A stretch of 47,623 nucleotides of DNA from positions 1 to 47,623 of the IMG/VR virus record IMGVR_UViG_3300033155_000806; one strand, written 5' to 3'. The translations under genes and the position numbers were made by a program. Every line of letters starts with the position of its first letter. The stretch's first letter is position 1. The DNA is from a virus. The notes beneath the pieces are model-generated. The model saw only the letters and a program-made list of their open reading frames with translations. It was not told the origin of the DNA and did no database searches. Positions 38,330 to 45,394 of this stretch are shown piece by piece.

Positions 38330-40012
38330 TCAATCCCTCCGTTCTGGATGGAACTCTGCGCGTACGTCCTCCATCTCTTCTGGAGTTTCCACATCCGGGT
38401 CATACCCGCCCGCTCCTGCGAGCTGTATCAGGTCATCCTGGGCAGCTGATAGATACTTCGTTGCTTCTCTTGATCGCTCTTGTAACCTCTCGATAGTGCC
38501 CCGGAACTCTACTGTGATCACGGGAATCGTCTTCTTATACCGTTCGCCCTTTGGCGTGACTTCTTTCGTCCGGTATATAAGGGTCATCGGCATGAATGCG
38601 AGCCGTCCGCCCGCTCGCTTTGCAATCTCTGAGCACAATGCGAGACTCGCAAGTATCCCCTTAATGCTGTTCCATCCCGTCGTTCTGAACCGATACACCG
38701 TCCCAACACTGTTTTGCCCGTCCACCAGGACTGTAAGTATGCCGTGTGGCTTCACCTCCGGATCTTGTAGAAACCTGTGCTCCCCATTTGGGTCTTCAAT
38801 GTAAGTCTTTGACCCATCCGGGTTTGTAACTGCCCAGTTCATACCATCCCCACGGATCTTTATCCCGCCAGCCCCATACTTTGCGTAGAACGTCGTGAAG
38901 CATTCGGTGATATCATCTGATAACAGCCGCACCGGTAGCTCTGTGCAGTTCTCGCCATATAGGTCTGTCATCTCCTCATTTACAAGGAAATCCCCGGTTT
39001 TGGGGTCTTTTTCCGGCAGGGTAAAGACGAAATGGTCAAAGGTTTCTGCACCTTTTCCAGAACTCCTTTTTTTTCCGATCCTGATTCCACCCGCCTCCGT
39101 AAGTTGTGGCGGACCCAGATTCCGTATCATCGGTGCGATGAACGTTGCCGAATCGATTTGCTTTCTGGTTGTGCCATCTGCTATCCCATCTGTTGCCTTC
39201 TGTGTCTCTGCGTAGTCCAGCAGTGCTTCTGCTGATGCGAATTCCTTACCGTCTGGTGCTGTCCATATCTTCGTTTTAGTGTCTTCTTCCGCCATCTTCG
39301 TATCCTCCTCTGCTTGTGTTTCAGTCGTATCCGGTTCGGGTACAACTGCTCTTTCTGGTATCACTATCGGCACGTCACTGTCGTCCCATACTGGTTTCTC
39401 AACTGTTGCGGATTCCGCAACTGTTGCCTCCTTCATGTTCGCTGGGTTTCGATCACAGTCCTTGATATGATCCCGGTGCCGCATTTTCACATCATCCAAG
39501 TCCATGCCCTCAATTCGTTCATCGCAATGTGGGCATGTCCTTGAATATATCTTCTCTTCAAGTCCTGGCGGTGTGACTGGCTCCCGCTTCGGTGGCTCTG
39601 CTGGGGTTGGTGCACCATCCTCTTCGCCATCCGGATCGCTTGTCAGCAGTGGCGGGTGCATATTCCCTTTCCTGCCCGTCCATCCTGCTGCCATCAGATC
39701 CCGGGCAATCTCGTATGTGATCGGCTTCTGCGGTGGCTTACTACGCTTCAGGAATGCTGCAGTATGTTTGCATCCGTCGTTGTCATGCGCGTGTTTCCAC
39801 GCCGGGCAGCCACAAGCAATCTCCAGAACGTCATCTGTCTGCCGCAGCAGGAGTGGATATATATTCTCTCCATGCTGACAGATATGAGCGTTCTCACTTG
39901 CGCGCATCCAGATATAATCATCCGCTTCTTCCGCTGCCGTCTTGAGTGTCTTGAAATGCGTCACAACGTCCTTCACGCGAACGAATCGGGTTATCTCTGA
40001 GTCTATAGTCAT
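38330..40012 (-). CDS. SWIM zinc-finger and Gp3-like recombination protein
   Basis: 560 residues. Residues 60-90 contain a SWIM finger (CGCPAWKHAH, then GCKHTAAF; Cys67, Cys69, Cys81, His83). A C2H2-like knuckle lies near 158-186 (CPHCDERIEG, HRDHIKDC). Residues about 290-520 match the Gp3-like, recombination-directionality-factor-like domain of phages: GIRIGKKRSSGKGAETFDHF, ELPVRLLSDDITECF, GTVYRFRTTGWNSIKG. Such proteins occur beside RecT-like and clamp genes. It precedes PCNA in reverse order and probably acts on DNA at replication or recombination. Confidence 0.78.
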   Translation of the reverse strand: MTIDSEITRFVRVKDVVTHFKTLKTAAEEADDYIWMRASENAHICQHGENIYPLLLRQTDDVLEIACGCPAWKHAHDNDGCKHTAAFLKRSKPPQKPITYEIARDLMAAGWTGRKGNMHPPLLTSDPDGEEDGAPTPAEPPKREPVTPPGLEEKIYSRTCPHCDERIEGMDLDDVKMRHRDHIKDCDRNPANMKEATVAESATVEKPVWDDSDVPIVIPERAVVPEPDTTETQAEEDTKMAEEDTKTKIWTAPDGKEFASAEALLDYAETQKATDGIADGTTRKQIDSATFIAPMIRNLGPPQLTEAGGIRIGKKRSSGKGAETFDHFVFTLPEKDPKTGDFLVNEEMTDLYGENCTELPVRLLSDDITECFTTFYAKYGAGGIKIRGDGMNWAVTNPDGSKTYIEDPNGEHRFLQDPEVKPHGILTVLVDGQNSVGTVYRFRTTGWNSIKGILASLALCSEIAKRAGGRLAFMPMTLIYRTKEVTPKGERYKKTIPVITVEFRGTIERLQERSREATKYLSAAQDDLIQLAGAGGYDPDVETPEEMEDVRAEFHPERRD

Positions 40013-40021
40013 ATTATTGCC

Positions 40022-40768
40022 TCAATCACTCTCGATCCGCGGAGCAAGCATGAACTGAACCGCCACGCCATCGTGCGCATACTCAATTTCACATGGTCGA
40101 TCGGTCAGGAGCTTGAATAGCACATTATCAGATGCTTTCATATCCACCGCGATGTCCTGGAGGATATCCGTCGAATACAGACACGATGCATCACTCTCGA
40201 AATGCTCACCATACAAATCAGTAGACAATGTAGCGGTGTACGTGTCTGTCTTTTTAAAATCGGTTTCAGCACTGACCGTCATTCCCTCATACGTCGCATG
40301 AATGAGGACCTGGTCACCATAATCTGCTGCTTCTGCAACGATGTCTTTGAACGTCTTTCCTGGCATCCTGAACAATGCTGTATGATTCGGCGTGTGTGGC
40401 TCAGTCCTTTTTCGGAGTCGTTCTGGGTCGAGCAAGCTCATTGATTTCTGATGGATTCCATGGGCAAATTGCCATACTTCATCATCCCCGCCGATGCTGA
40501 TCATATCCTTCACGGTCACTCTTTTCAGGACTTTTTCAGCAAGTATGTCAAGATCGATTCCAATCCGCATATCGTCCGGATTATAGAAATCGAACGCCGC
40601 CCGTGGTAATGTTATCTGTACCATCAACGAGTTAGCTGGATTAACAAGTTTGCACGTCATCCCATCATCTTTGATCTCGAATATCGCCTCATCATCCAAC
40701 CTACGCAGTACGGATATGGCGTGCTTCAGCTTACTTGCTTTGATTTGTGCTTCGAGTGTTTGTGTCAT
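40022..40768 (-). CDS. pcn: PCNA-type DNA sliding clamp
   Basis: 248 residues, the standard length. Opens with a domain-1 strand-helix (FEIKDDGMTCKLVNPANSL) and includes the interdomain connector region around LSLDPERLRK-like sequence. It ends LAPRIESD, the classic C-terminus of archaeal and eukaryotic PCNA that binds partner PIP motifs. As a trimeric ring it would tether polymerases and nucleases. No viral DNA polymerase is present, so it presumably recruits host enzymes or competes with host PCNA. Confidence 0.92.
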   Translation of the reverse strand: MTQTLEAQIKASKLKHAISVLRRLDDEAIFEIKDDGMTCKLVNPANSLMVQITLPRAAFDFYNPDDMRIGIDLDILAEKVLKRVTVKDMISIGGDDEVWQFAHGIHQKSMSLLDPERLRKRTEPHTPNHTALFRMPGKTFKDIVAEAADYGDQVLIHATYEGMTVSAETDFKKTDTYTATLSTDLYGEHFESDASCLYSTDILQDIAVDMKASDNVLFKLLTDRPCEIEYAHDGVAVQFMLAPRIESD

Positions 40769-41106
40769 ATCTCCACCTCGCTTATCTCGATCAGTCCCTC
40801 GTACGCTGCGAGTAGCTCAACCAAGTGCCGCCGCACCTCTTCTGCATACAAAGATGGTTTCACCGTTACACTAATGAATGCAGTTTCTTTGCTCTCATCA
40901 GATAGCGCATACATTCCTGTGCTGCGGTTGTATGTCAGATAGCTGTACTCAACCATCTTGGTCTTATAATCCTGCTTCTGCCGCGTGATGCTGAATTCCC
41001 TCAAGATTGTGTTCAGTCCTTCTTCAGTTACCCGTCCGCCGCAAGCCTCAACTTTTCTTGTGATCTGCGCCATCCGGGTGCTCATGCTGTCTTGTCTTAG
41101 TGTCAT
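40765..41106 (-). CDS. Hypothetical protein with helix-turn-helix-like N-terminus
   Basis: 113 residues. The first 60 residues (RMAQITRKVEACGGRVTEEG, NTILREFSITRQ, VEYSYLTYNRSTGMYALS) look like a winged helix with a wing ending in Y-x-L. The rest is a long strand-rich segment and final helix. It overlaps the PCNA start by four bases. Role not known. Confidence 0.55.
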   Translation of the reverse strand: MTLRQDSMSTRMAQITRKVEACGGRVTEEGLNTILREFSITRQKQDYKTKMVEYSYLTYNRSTGMYALSDESKETAFISVTVKPSLYAEEVRRHLVELLAAYEGLIEISEVEI

Positions 41107-41114
41107 GTTCTCAC

Positions 41115-41420
41115 TTATCCGCCTCGATGTTGTCTTCTGCTTCTCGGATCTCCAGAGGCGTCATGCTTGGCTCCGCTTTCTGGTGTGTCCAATGAGGATA
41201 TTCCTATACTGAAATGCTCGCGCCGTCCCTGATATTCAATAGCGTGTTCGTGCGCGTGGCGGATCATCGATATGCTGATCTTAGCCTTGTTCATCGCATC
41301 GATCAAGAACTTGAGCACATTACCCTCATCAAAAAAGGACTCTTCCGAATCGGGGTCCTTCGGCACTTGATCCGCGAATGCCGCTGGATCAATCTTAATT
41401 ACTCTGTGTTGTGTTGCCAT
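41115..41420 (-). CDS. Hypothetical protein, 101 aa
   Basis: From ATG 41420, four bases after the stop of the Csx16-like gene. Begins MATQHRVIKIDPAAFADQVP and has FFDEGNVLKFLIDAMNKAKI in the middle, with a basic/His-rich end (HEHAIEYQGRREHFSIG). Second gene of the operon led by the Csx16-like protein, so it may share that function. No family is recognised. Confidence 0.6.
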   Translation of the reverse strand: MATQHRVIKIDPAAFADQVPKDPDSEESFFDEGNVLKFLIDAMNKAKISISMIRHAHEHAIEYQGRREHFSIGISSLDTPESGAKHDASGDPRSRRQHRGG

Positions 41421-41424
41421 CGTT

Positions 41425-41745
41425 CTACACCACCTCTGTTTCGATGTGTGTGATCTGAATGAGGCTCGCGCCATATTCATCCATCATCGCTGGCGTCAAT
41501 TCTTTCCCGCGTGCGTCCGCTGGAAGATTTGGCAGGACGAGGAGGATAAATTCCGCTCCACTGTCGAGTATATCTGCGATCATCGGTACTGGTAGCGTGC
41601 CGATATACTTGTCGCCGGGAACTACAGTTCCGTCGAATTGATCCACGATCTGTCCATCAAATCCTTTCGATTTGATCCATTCCACTGCTCCAAGATGTCT
41701 GGAAATAATCCAGGTCAGTGATTCATTCTCTTTTCTGTCATACAT
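41425..41745 (-). CDS. csx16: Csx16-family CRISPR-associated-type protein
   Basis: 106 residues, the usual Csx16 length. Conserved features: an S-R-H-x-G-A-x-E-W start (residues 15-23), PGDKYIGTLPV (43-53), ILDSGAEFILLVLPNLPADARGKEL (59-83) and a final GASLIQITH. Csx16 proteins are found with type III CRISPR systems, where I recall related Csx families being linked to handling of cyclic oligoadenylate. No cas genes or arrays are near, and it is the first gene of the early operon, which is what a viral anti-defence protein would look like. The functional inference is unproven. Confidence 0.82.
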   Translation of the reverse strand: MYDRKENESLTWIISRHLGAVEWIKSKGFDGQIVDQFDGTVVPGDKYIGTLPVPMIADILDSGAEFILLVLPNLPADARGKELTPAMMDEYGASLIQITHIETEVV

Positions 41746-41790
41746 GTTTTTTCACATCCTGTAAGTTTGCGCCATCTGCGCATCTTACAG

Positions 41791-41820
41791 TATATATGTT
41801 ATACGTGATCGTATATAAAG
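41791..41820 (-). promoter_or_regulatory. Promoter region of the first early operon
   Basis: Two TATA-like cores on the minus strand, CATATATAC (41791-41798) and CTTTATATA (41812-41820). They would give leaders of about 24 and 45 bases to ATG 41745. The ATG is preceded by AGGATGTGAAAAAAC, the leader shared with three other genes. Confidence 0.6.
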
Positions 41821-41947
41821 GGTGCGGTGTGTTGTGTGCGATAACCGCATATAAGCCACGAATCACGAAAAGAAGCTATAAGAAAAGAGTAAAACAATTG
41901 GAGCTGCACAGAGCCCCTCTGTGAGACGCTACACGACCCCTGCACAA

Positions 41948-42097
41948 TCACTCGCTGGACTCAACGATCTCCTCAGGAGCGGCTTCTTTGGAGTGCCGCC
42001 ATACCTCGCAGGAACTGCCGCCACATTCATCCTTGCAATCCTTACACAGGTGGCATACGTCTATGTAGGTTAATCGGACCTTGGATTCATCGCTCAT
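41948..42097 (-). CDS. Cysteine-rich small protein, 49 aa
   Basis: From ATG 42097. Contains VCHLCKDCKDECGGSSC, six cysteines in a row of 17 residues, and an acidic tail (EEIVESSE). The layout suggests a compact metal-binding or disulfide knot. It overlaps the upstream structural gene by 11 bases. Unrecognised; it is the last gene before the 200-base gap in front of the early operon. Confidence 0.55.
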   Translation of the reverse strand: MSDESKVRLTYIDVCHLCKDCKDECGGSSCEVWRHSKEAAPEEIVESSE

Positions 42098-42368
42098 AAC
42101 AATTAATCTCAATGCTGCGTTCGTCCGTCCGTCCCAGATCGGTCGTGATCTTGCAACTGACAATATAATGCGTTCCGACCGTCCCGCCGGAGAGCCACAC
42201 GGTCACAACGCCATCGTGTTCATTATCCCGATCCTTCACAAGACCCGTTTCAACTGTGACCTCATAAGAGGCGATTAACTCCTCCGATTGCAACCAGAGC
42301 TTTGAGAACCAGTCGAACGCGTACTCAAGCACCGCGTTCGGGTCTTTTGTGAAGGATTTCTCGACCAT
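42087..42368 (-). CDS. Virion-associated beta protein, 93 aa
   Basis: Begins MVEKSFTKDPNAVLEYAFDW and ends with VVTVWLSGGTVGTHYIVSCK and GRTDERSIEINCYER. This F-x-K-D-P-x-A-V-L-D-Y-x-F-D-W ... V-T-V-W-L-x-G-G-T-x-G-T-x-Y-x-V-x-C ... G-R-x-x-x-R-S-I pattern is common in small proteins next to phage fibre genes. Likely a fibre or spike base protein. Confidence 0.75.
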   Translation of the reverse strand: MVEKSFTKDPNAVLEYAFDWFSKLWLQSEELIASYEVTVETGLVKDRDNEHDGVVTVWLSGGTVGTHYIVSCKITTDLGRTDERSIEINCYER

Positions 42369-42379
42369 CGTTATGGGGG

Positions 42380-42898
42380 TTAGGACGCCGCCGCCGATGC
42401 CGTCACAGTGACGTTCAGGGTGTCGTTGTCGTCGAGGGTCTTGTCACCTGCGGTAAATGCTCCGCCCCCATACAGGGTTCCGCCGGCACCACCGCGCTCG
42501 TTGTCTGTCGATATGAAGCATCCGCCGATTACGGTATTATTAGCGCTGATCGTGAATACCGCTTTGCTCGCTGTATTACTCACACTTTTGCCACTCACGG
42601 TTCCGGGAGTGAATGCCTGCCGTGTAGCCTCATCGTACGCGACTACCTCTACCCATCCTGTGTGGGATGCCATTGTATCGCCTGCCACAACTGTTGGAGT
42701 GCCGTCTGTAAGCCCCACATAATGAGCTGCGGTGTATGCGCTGCCCTTGAAATACTCTTCAAGGAGGTCGTCCAGTCCCTCGTCTACAACGAGATTCTTG
42801 ATGGTGTCTCTCCATTTGAGCTTACCATGCTGGTCTCTGCACTCGACCTCGAATAGGTCTCCGAGTGCAATTTGTTCATGTATACTTGATTTAGTCAT
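42380..42898 (-). CDS. Tail fibre-like protein, 172 aa
   Basis: From ATG 42898. The helical start (HEQIALGDLFEVECRDQHGK) precedes the conserved HYVGLTDGTPTVVAGDT segment and a glycine-rich C-terminus (NERGGAGGTLYGGGAF). The same theme, in shorter form, is seen at 11240-11599. Sits at the divergent promoter shared with the plus-strand cassette. Probably a receptor-binding or fibre-adaptor protein. Confidence 0.7.
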   Translation of the reverse strand: MTKSSIHEQIALGDLFEVECRDQHGKLKWRDTIKNLVVDEGLDDLLEEYFKGSAYTAAHYVGLTDGTPTVVAGDTMASHTGWVEVVAYDEATRQAFTPGTVSGKSVSNTASKAVFTISANNTVIGGCFISTDNERGGAGGTLYGGGAFTAGDKTLDDNDTLNVTVTASAAAS

Positions 42899-42917
42899 GT
42901 GATCACGCTCACTATTT

Positions 42918-42938
42918 TTTAAATGCAAAACATTTAAA
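42918..42938. promoter_or_regulatory. Divergent TATA pair in an inverted repeat
   Basis: TTTAAATG (42918-42925) and CATTTAAA (42931-42938) are mirror images around CAAAA. Each half can serve as a TATA box: one about 25 bases before ATG 42898 on the minus strand, the other about 35 bases before ATG 42972 on the plus strand. Confidence 0.58.
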
Positions 42939-42945
42939 TGGGAGC

Positions 42946-42970
42946 GTAACCATGTAAGTTACAAGGTTAC
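42946..42970. promoter_or_regulatory. Near-perfect palindrome, likely operator of the RHH regulator
   Basis: Arms GTAACCATGTAA and TTACAAGGTTAC flank a central G; 11 of 12 pairs match. It lies one base before the start codon of the RHH gene and covers the predicted transcription start, the place where an RHH repressor would block its own promoter. Confidence 0.68.
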
Positions 42971-42971
42971 C

Positions 42972-43112
42972 ATGAAAACTATAACATTTCACCTTGATGA
43001 TGTAGATGTTGTCCGATTTAAGCGGATGAAAAAGGCAGCGGATATGACCTGGGATGACGTTCTCTTTGCGCAGTTGAAACAATGGGAGGAAAAGAATGGG
43101 ATTCGCAGTTAA
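42972..43112 (+). CDS. Ribbon-helix-helix regulator of the second plus-strand cassette
   Basis: 46 residues, MKTITFHLDDVDVVRFKRMK then AADMTWDDVLFAQLKQWEEK. The strand T-I-T-F-H-L and the two helices fit RHH proteins. It begins just after a near-perfect palindrome and its last 17 bases overlap the next gene. Like the gene at 4937, it heads a plus-strand cassette that runs against the structural genes. Confidence 0.72.
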   Translation: MKTITFHLDDVDVVRFKRMKKAADMTWDDVLFAQLKQWEEKNGIRS

Positions 43113-43338
43113 AACGCGTAATCTGTACGCGCTGGAGGGACTGCTTCATTTCAATGATGCGGGTGAATTCACGGAAATGACCGCCTCACTGACGCAAATT
43201 GAAGACGTGGACAAAGCAACATTCAAAAACGTTCTCGACCTCCCGGATACGCTTAAAACTGTGTTGCTTGATGGGGTTGCTGTAGGGGCTGGCGATGCGA
43301 TCCAACTTACAAAGCTGGCGCCAAAGGTTGGCATATAG
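43096..43338 (+). CDS. Hypothetical protein of the plus-strand cassette, 80 aa
   Basis: ATG 43096 has GGGAGGAAAAGA upstream. Begins MGFAVKTRNLYALEGLLHFN and includes a conserved-looking LDLPDTLKTVLLDGVAVGAG. Slightly acidic, no membrane segment. Follows the RHH gene with overlap and would be co-regulated. Unrecognised. Confidence 0.58.
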   Translation: MGFAVKTRNLYALEGLLHFNDAGEFTEMTASLTQIEDVDKATFKNVLDLPDTLKTVLLDGVAVGAGDAIQLTKLAPKVGI

Positions 43339-43393
43339 ATAGCCATAAACAGGGAGGAAAACATACAGGTGCCCACAAACATGGAGGAAAAGA

Positions 43394-43630
43394 ATGAAGA
43401 ACGAGAACCAGATAATTATAGTTAGAAACGTTCTTGTAGAAGAGCATTATCATAATCCCGAAGAAGAAATCCGGAAAGTGAAATGCACGGTCGTTCGGCA
43501 CATACCTGATGCTGTTATAGACGCAATGTTAGAGTTGTATGAAGACTGCGTAAGCAAGTCAGTTTATACACGTTTTTTGGCGAAGGATGATGAGATACGA
43601 TTGAACCTTTCGGGTTTTGGTCACGATTAG
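43394..43630 (+). CDS. Hypothetical protein of the plus-strand cassette, 78 aa
   Basis: ATG 43394 has TGGAGGAAAAGA upstream. The 55-base gap before it contains two near-copies of an ACAAACATGGAGGAAAA unit, so the binding site has been duplicated. Begins MKNENQIIIVRNVLVEEHYH and ends LAKDDEIRLNLSGFGHD. Its stop overlaps the convergent repeat-fibre gene by four bases. Unknown; may act against host or competing virus. Confidence 0.55.
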   Translation: MKNENQIIIVRNVLVEEHYHNPEEEIRKVKCTVVRHIPDAVIDAMLELYEDCVSKSVYTRFLAKDDEIRLNLSGFGHD

Positions 43631-44829
43631 CCGCTCGGAATTACAACCGTCCTGTCTTCGAAGCTGATCACAACCGTCCTGCCGTCTGGCGTGATGATCG
43701 TGATCCCCTTTGCGCTAATTGACTGAATCGCTGACAGATTGAGTCCGGCTTCTACCAGTAAACTTGCGACAGACGAGATTGCAAGCAGATGCGAGAATGA
43801 TATTTCAGCTGCGTACCCTGCCGTCCTGCTTTGCGTAATGTCTTGAGATGCCGCTACTGCTGCGGCTGCCTCTGCATCTGCCTGTGAGGCTTCGCTGATA
43901 ATGAGATTATGCAGCAGGGTAAGCTGTGTGAACACATTGGCACAAAAACTCTGCGATATTGCCTGTGACTGCGATAATATGATGCTTGCTGCTGCGACCG
44001 TAATTGCGCTCGTTGCAAGTCCCGTATGCGCTGATATTTCAGCCGATGCATCCTTTTCCGCTGCGCCCGATGGTGTGATTCCAAGCGTTTGGGATAGTGC
44101 TGTTGATTCTGATAATGTCTTGTATGCTGTCTGAACAAGTGATAATGCGGTTGCGATGGATAGGGTTGCATCCGCCGCTGATGTTGCGGATTGAGCAATT
44201 CCTTGGTGTGATGTGATTGGTATCGCTGCCTCTGCGGATGCCTGTGAGGCTTCAATTAGCGACAAGGATGATGCAATAGGGCAGGAGACTCCAAGCGATT
44301 TATACCTGGCGCAGATTGTCGCAAACGTAGCGCTAACTGCGGTTGATGCCTCGACATACGAGCTGGCTTCCGCTGCAATTCCCTGATATACCGCGAGTGC
44401 TGCTGCCGCCTGAGCGTCTGATACTCCCAATTGAGCGAGTATAAGCGACTTTGTGAGCGCTATATTTGCCTCTGCCGATGCCGCCGCTCCTTCACTGATG
44501 CCTTGAGACACCGCCACTGCTTGCGTATCTGCGATGCCGCTTTCAACAATCTTCTGATGCGCTGCTAATGCCGCGGCTGCTTCCGCGGATACAATTCCGC
44601 TTTCGAGAATCTCCTGATAGGCTGCAATAAGCGTGCTCGATTCAGCTGATGCTGCCCCGCCGTCTGCGATTCCTGATGCGTGCGTCAATGTGGATGCGGC
44701 TTCGTATGCTGCTGTCCGGCTTTGGGCGATTCCATGATACGCGGAGAGTGTCAACGAAACGCTGTAAGCAGTGTACTCTACTGCCACCGAATTGAACTTC
44801 GCCGCATTGAACTTCGCCGCATTAAACAT
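43627..44829 (-). CDS. Ala/Ser-rich repeat fibre protein, 400 aa
   Basis: After MFNAAKFNAAKFNSVAVEYT, a run of about 15 degenerate repeats of roughly 20 residues extends to residue 370: a hydrophobic position, then I/L-x-x-S-x-x-A-x-A-E-A-x-x. Examples are LESGIVSAEAAAALAAHQKI and TQSRTAGYAAEISFSHLLAI. The C-terminus has ITIITPDGRTVVISFEDRTV. It is low in charge and lacks aromatic residues. Likely a helical or coiled shaft of a tail fibre. Confidence 0.7.
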   Translation of the reverse strand: MFNAAKFNAAKFNSVAVEYTAYSVSLTLSAYHGIAQSRTAAYEAASTLTHASGIADGGAASAESSTLIAAYQEILESGIVSAEAAAALAAHQKIVESGIADTQAVAVSQGISEGAAASAEANIALTKSLILAQLGVSDAQAAAALAVYQGIAAEASSYVEASTAVSATFATICARYKSLGVSCPIASSLSLIEASQASAEAAIPITSHQGIAQSATSAADATLSIATALSLVQTAYKTLSESTALSQTLGITPSGAAEKDASAEISAHTGLATSAITVAAASIILSQSQAISQSFCANVFTQLTLLHNLIISEASQADAEAAAAVAASQDITQSRTAGYAAEISFSHLLAISSVASLLVEAGLNLSAIQSISAKGITIITPDGRTVVISFEDRTVVIPSG

Positions 44830-44862
44830 CTGTCGGTCCTCACATCACTTTCGCTTTGCCGA

Positions 44863-45393
44863 TCATCGTAGCCTCGACAGCACAAACTCCTGCGCCGATC
44901 CATGCCCGTCAATGATTGCGTTCTCCAGATCAATGCCTTTCGGATACTTGCCGGATTTGCGTGTCTCACCATCCCAGAACGTCTTCGACTTGCCCTTTTT
45001 CGTGCTGATCATTGCAAGCAGGTAGTTCTCCTGATCTTGCAGGAGTTGTTTGCCTCGTGACTGTATTTGGATGTCAGCCCGTAATTTCGGGTCGAGTCCG
45101 AGTGTTATGGCAATATCGTCAATTTCGGGATCGGCGATGTCAATGTTTTCGAGATTGCTGTCAGGATGCTTCGACTGAATTGTAGTTTTGGCTTGTTCAT
45201 CTGTCTGCTCGATAATCGTTGTATCTGCGAGGATCGTGGCGATTTGTGCTGGTGTGCCCGATACTCTGCATAAGCATTTACCGTTTGGCAGTTCCATCAT
45301 TGATGCAGGGGCATATTGGTTTGCAAGGTATATGCGTATTGGATCTTCAAATGATCCCTTTCCAATAATTTCAGTTCGTATAAATACTTTCAT
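44863..45393 (-). CDS. Hypothetical virion-region protein, 176 aa
   Basis: N-terminal VFIRTEIIGKGSFEDPIRIY, a beta-rich 80-residue domain with GTPAQIATILADTTIIEQTD, then a charged helical middle and YLLAMISTKKGKSKTFWDG near the end. Lies between two fibre genes. The pattern is seen in small phage proteins next to fibres, but no function is known to me. Confidence 0.65.
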   Translation of the reverse strand: MKVFIRTEIIGKGSFEDPIRIYLANQYAPASMMELPNGKCLCRVSGTPAQIATILADTTIIEQTDEQAKTTIQSKHPDSNLENIDIADPEIDDIAITLGLDPKLRADIQIQSRGKQLLQDQENYLLAMISTKKGKSKTFWDGETRKSGKYPKGIDLENAIIDGHGSAQEFVLSRLR

Positions 45394-45394
45394 T

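Noticed and set aside
43338-43394. Possible very short gene between the two plus-strand cassette genes
   Set aside because: The segment is only a duplicated ribosome-binding-site unit (ACAAACATGGAGGAAAA-like) and has no open frame of useful length.
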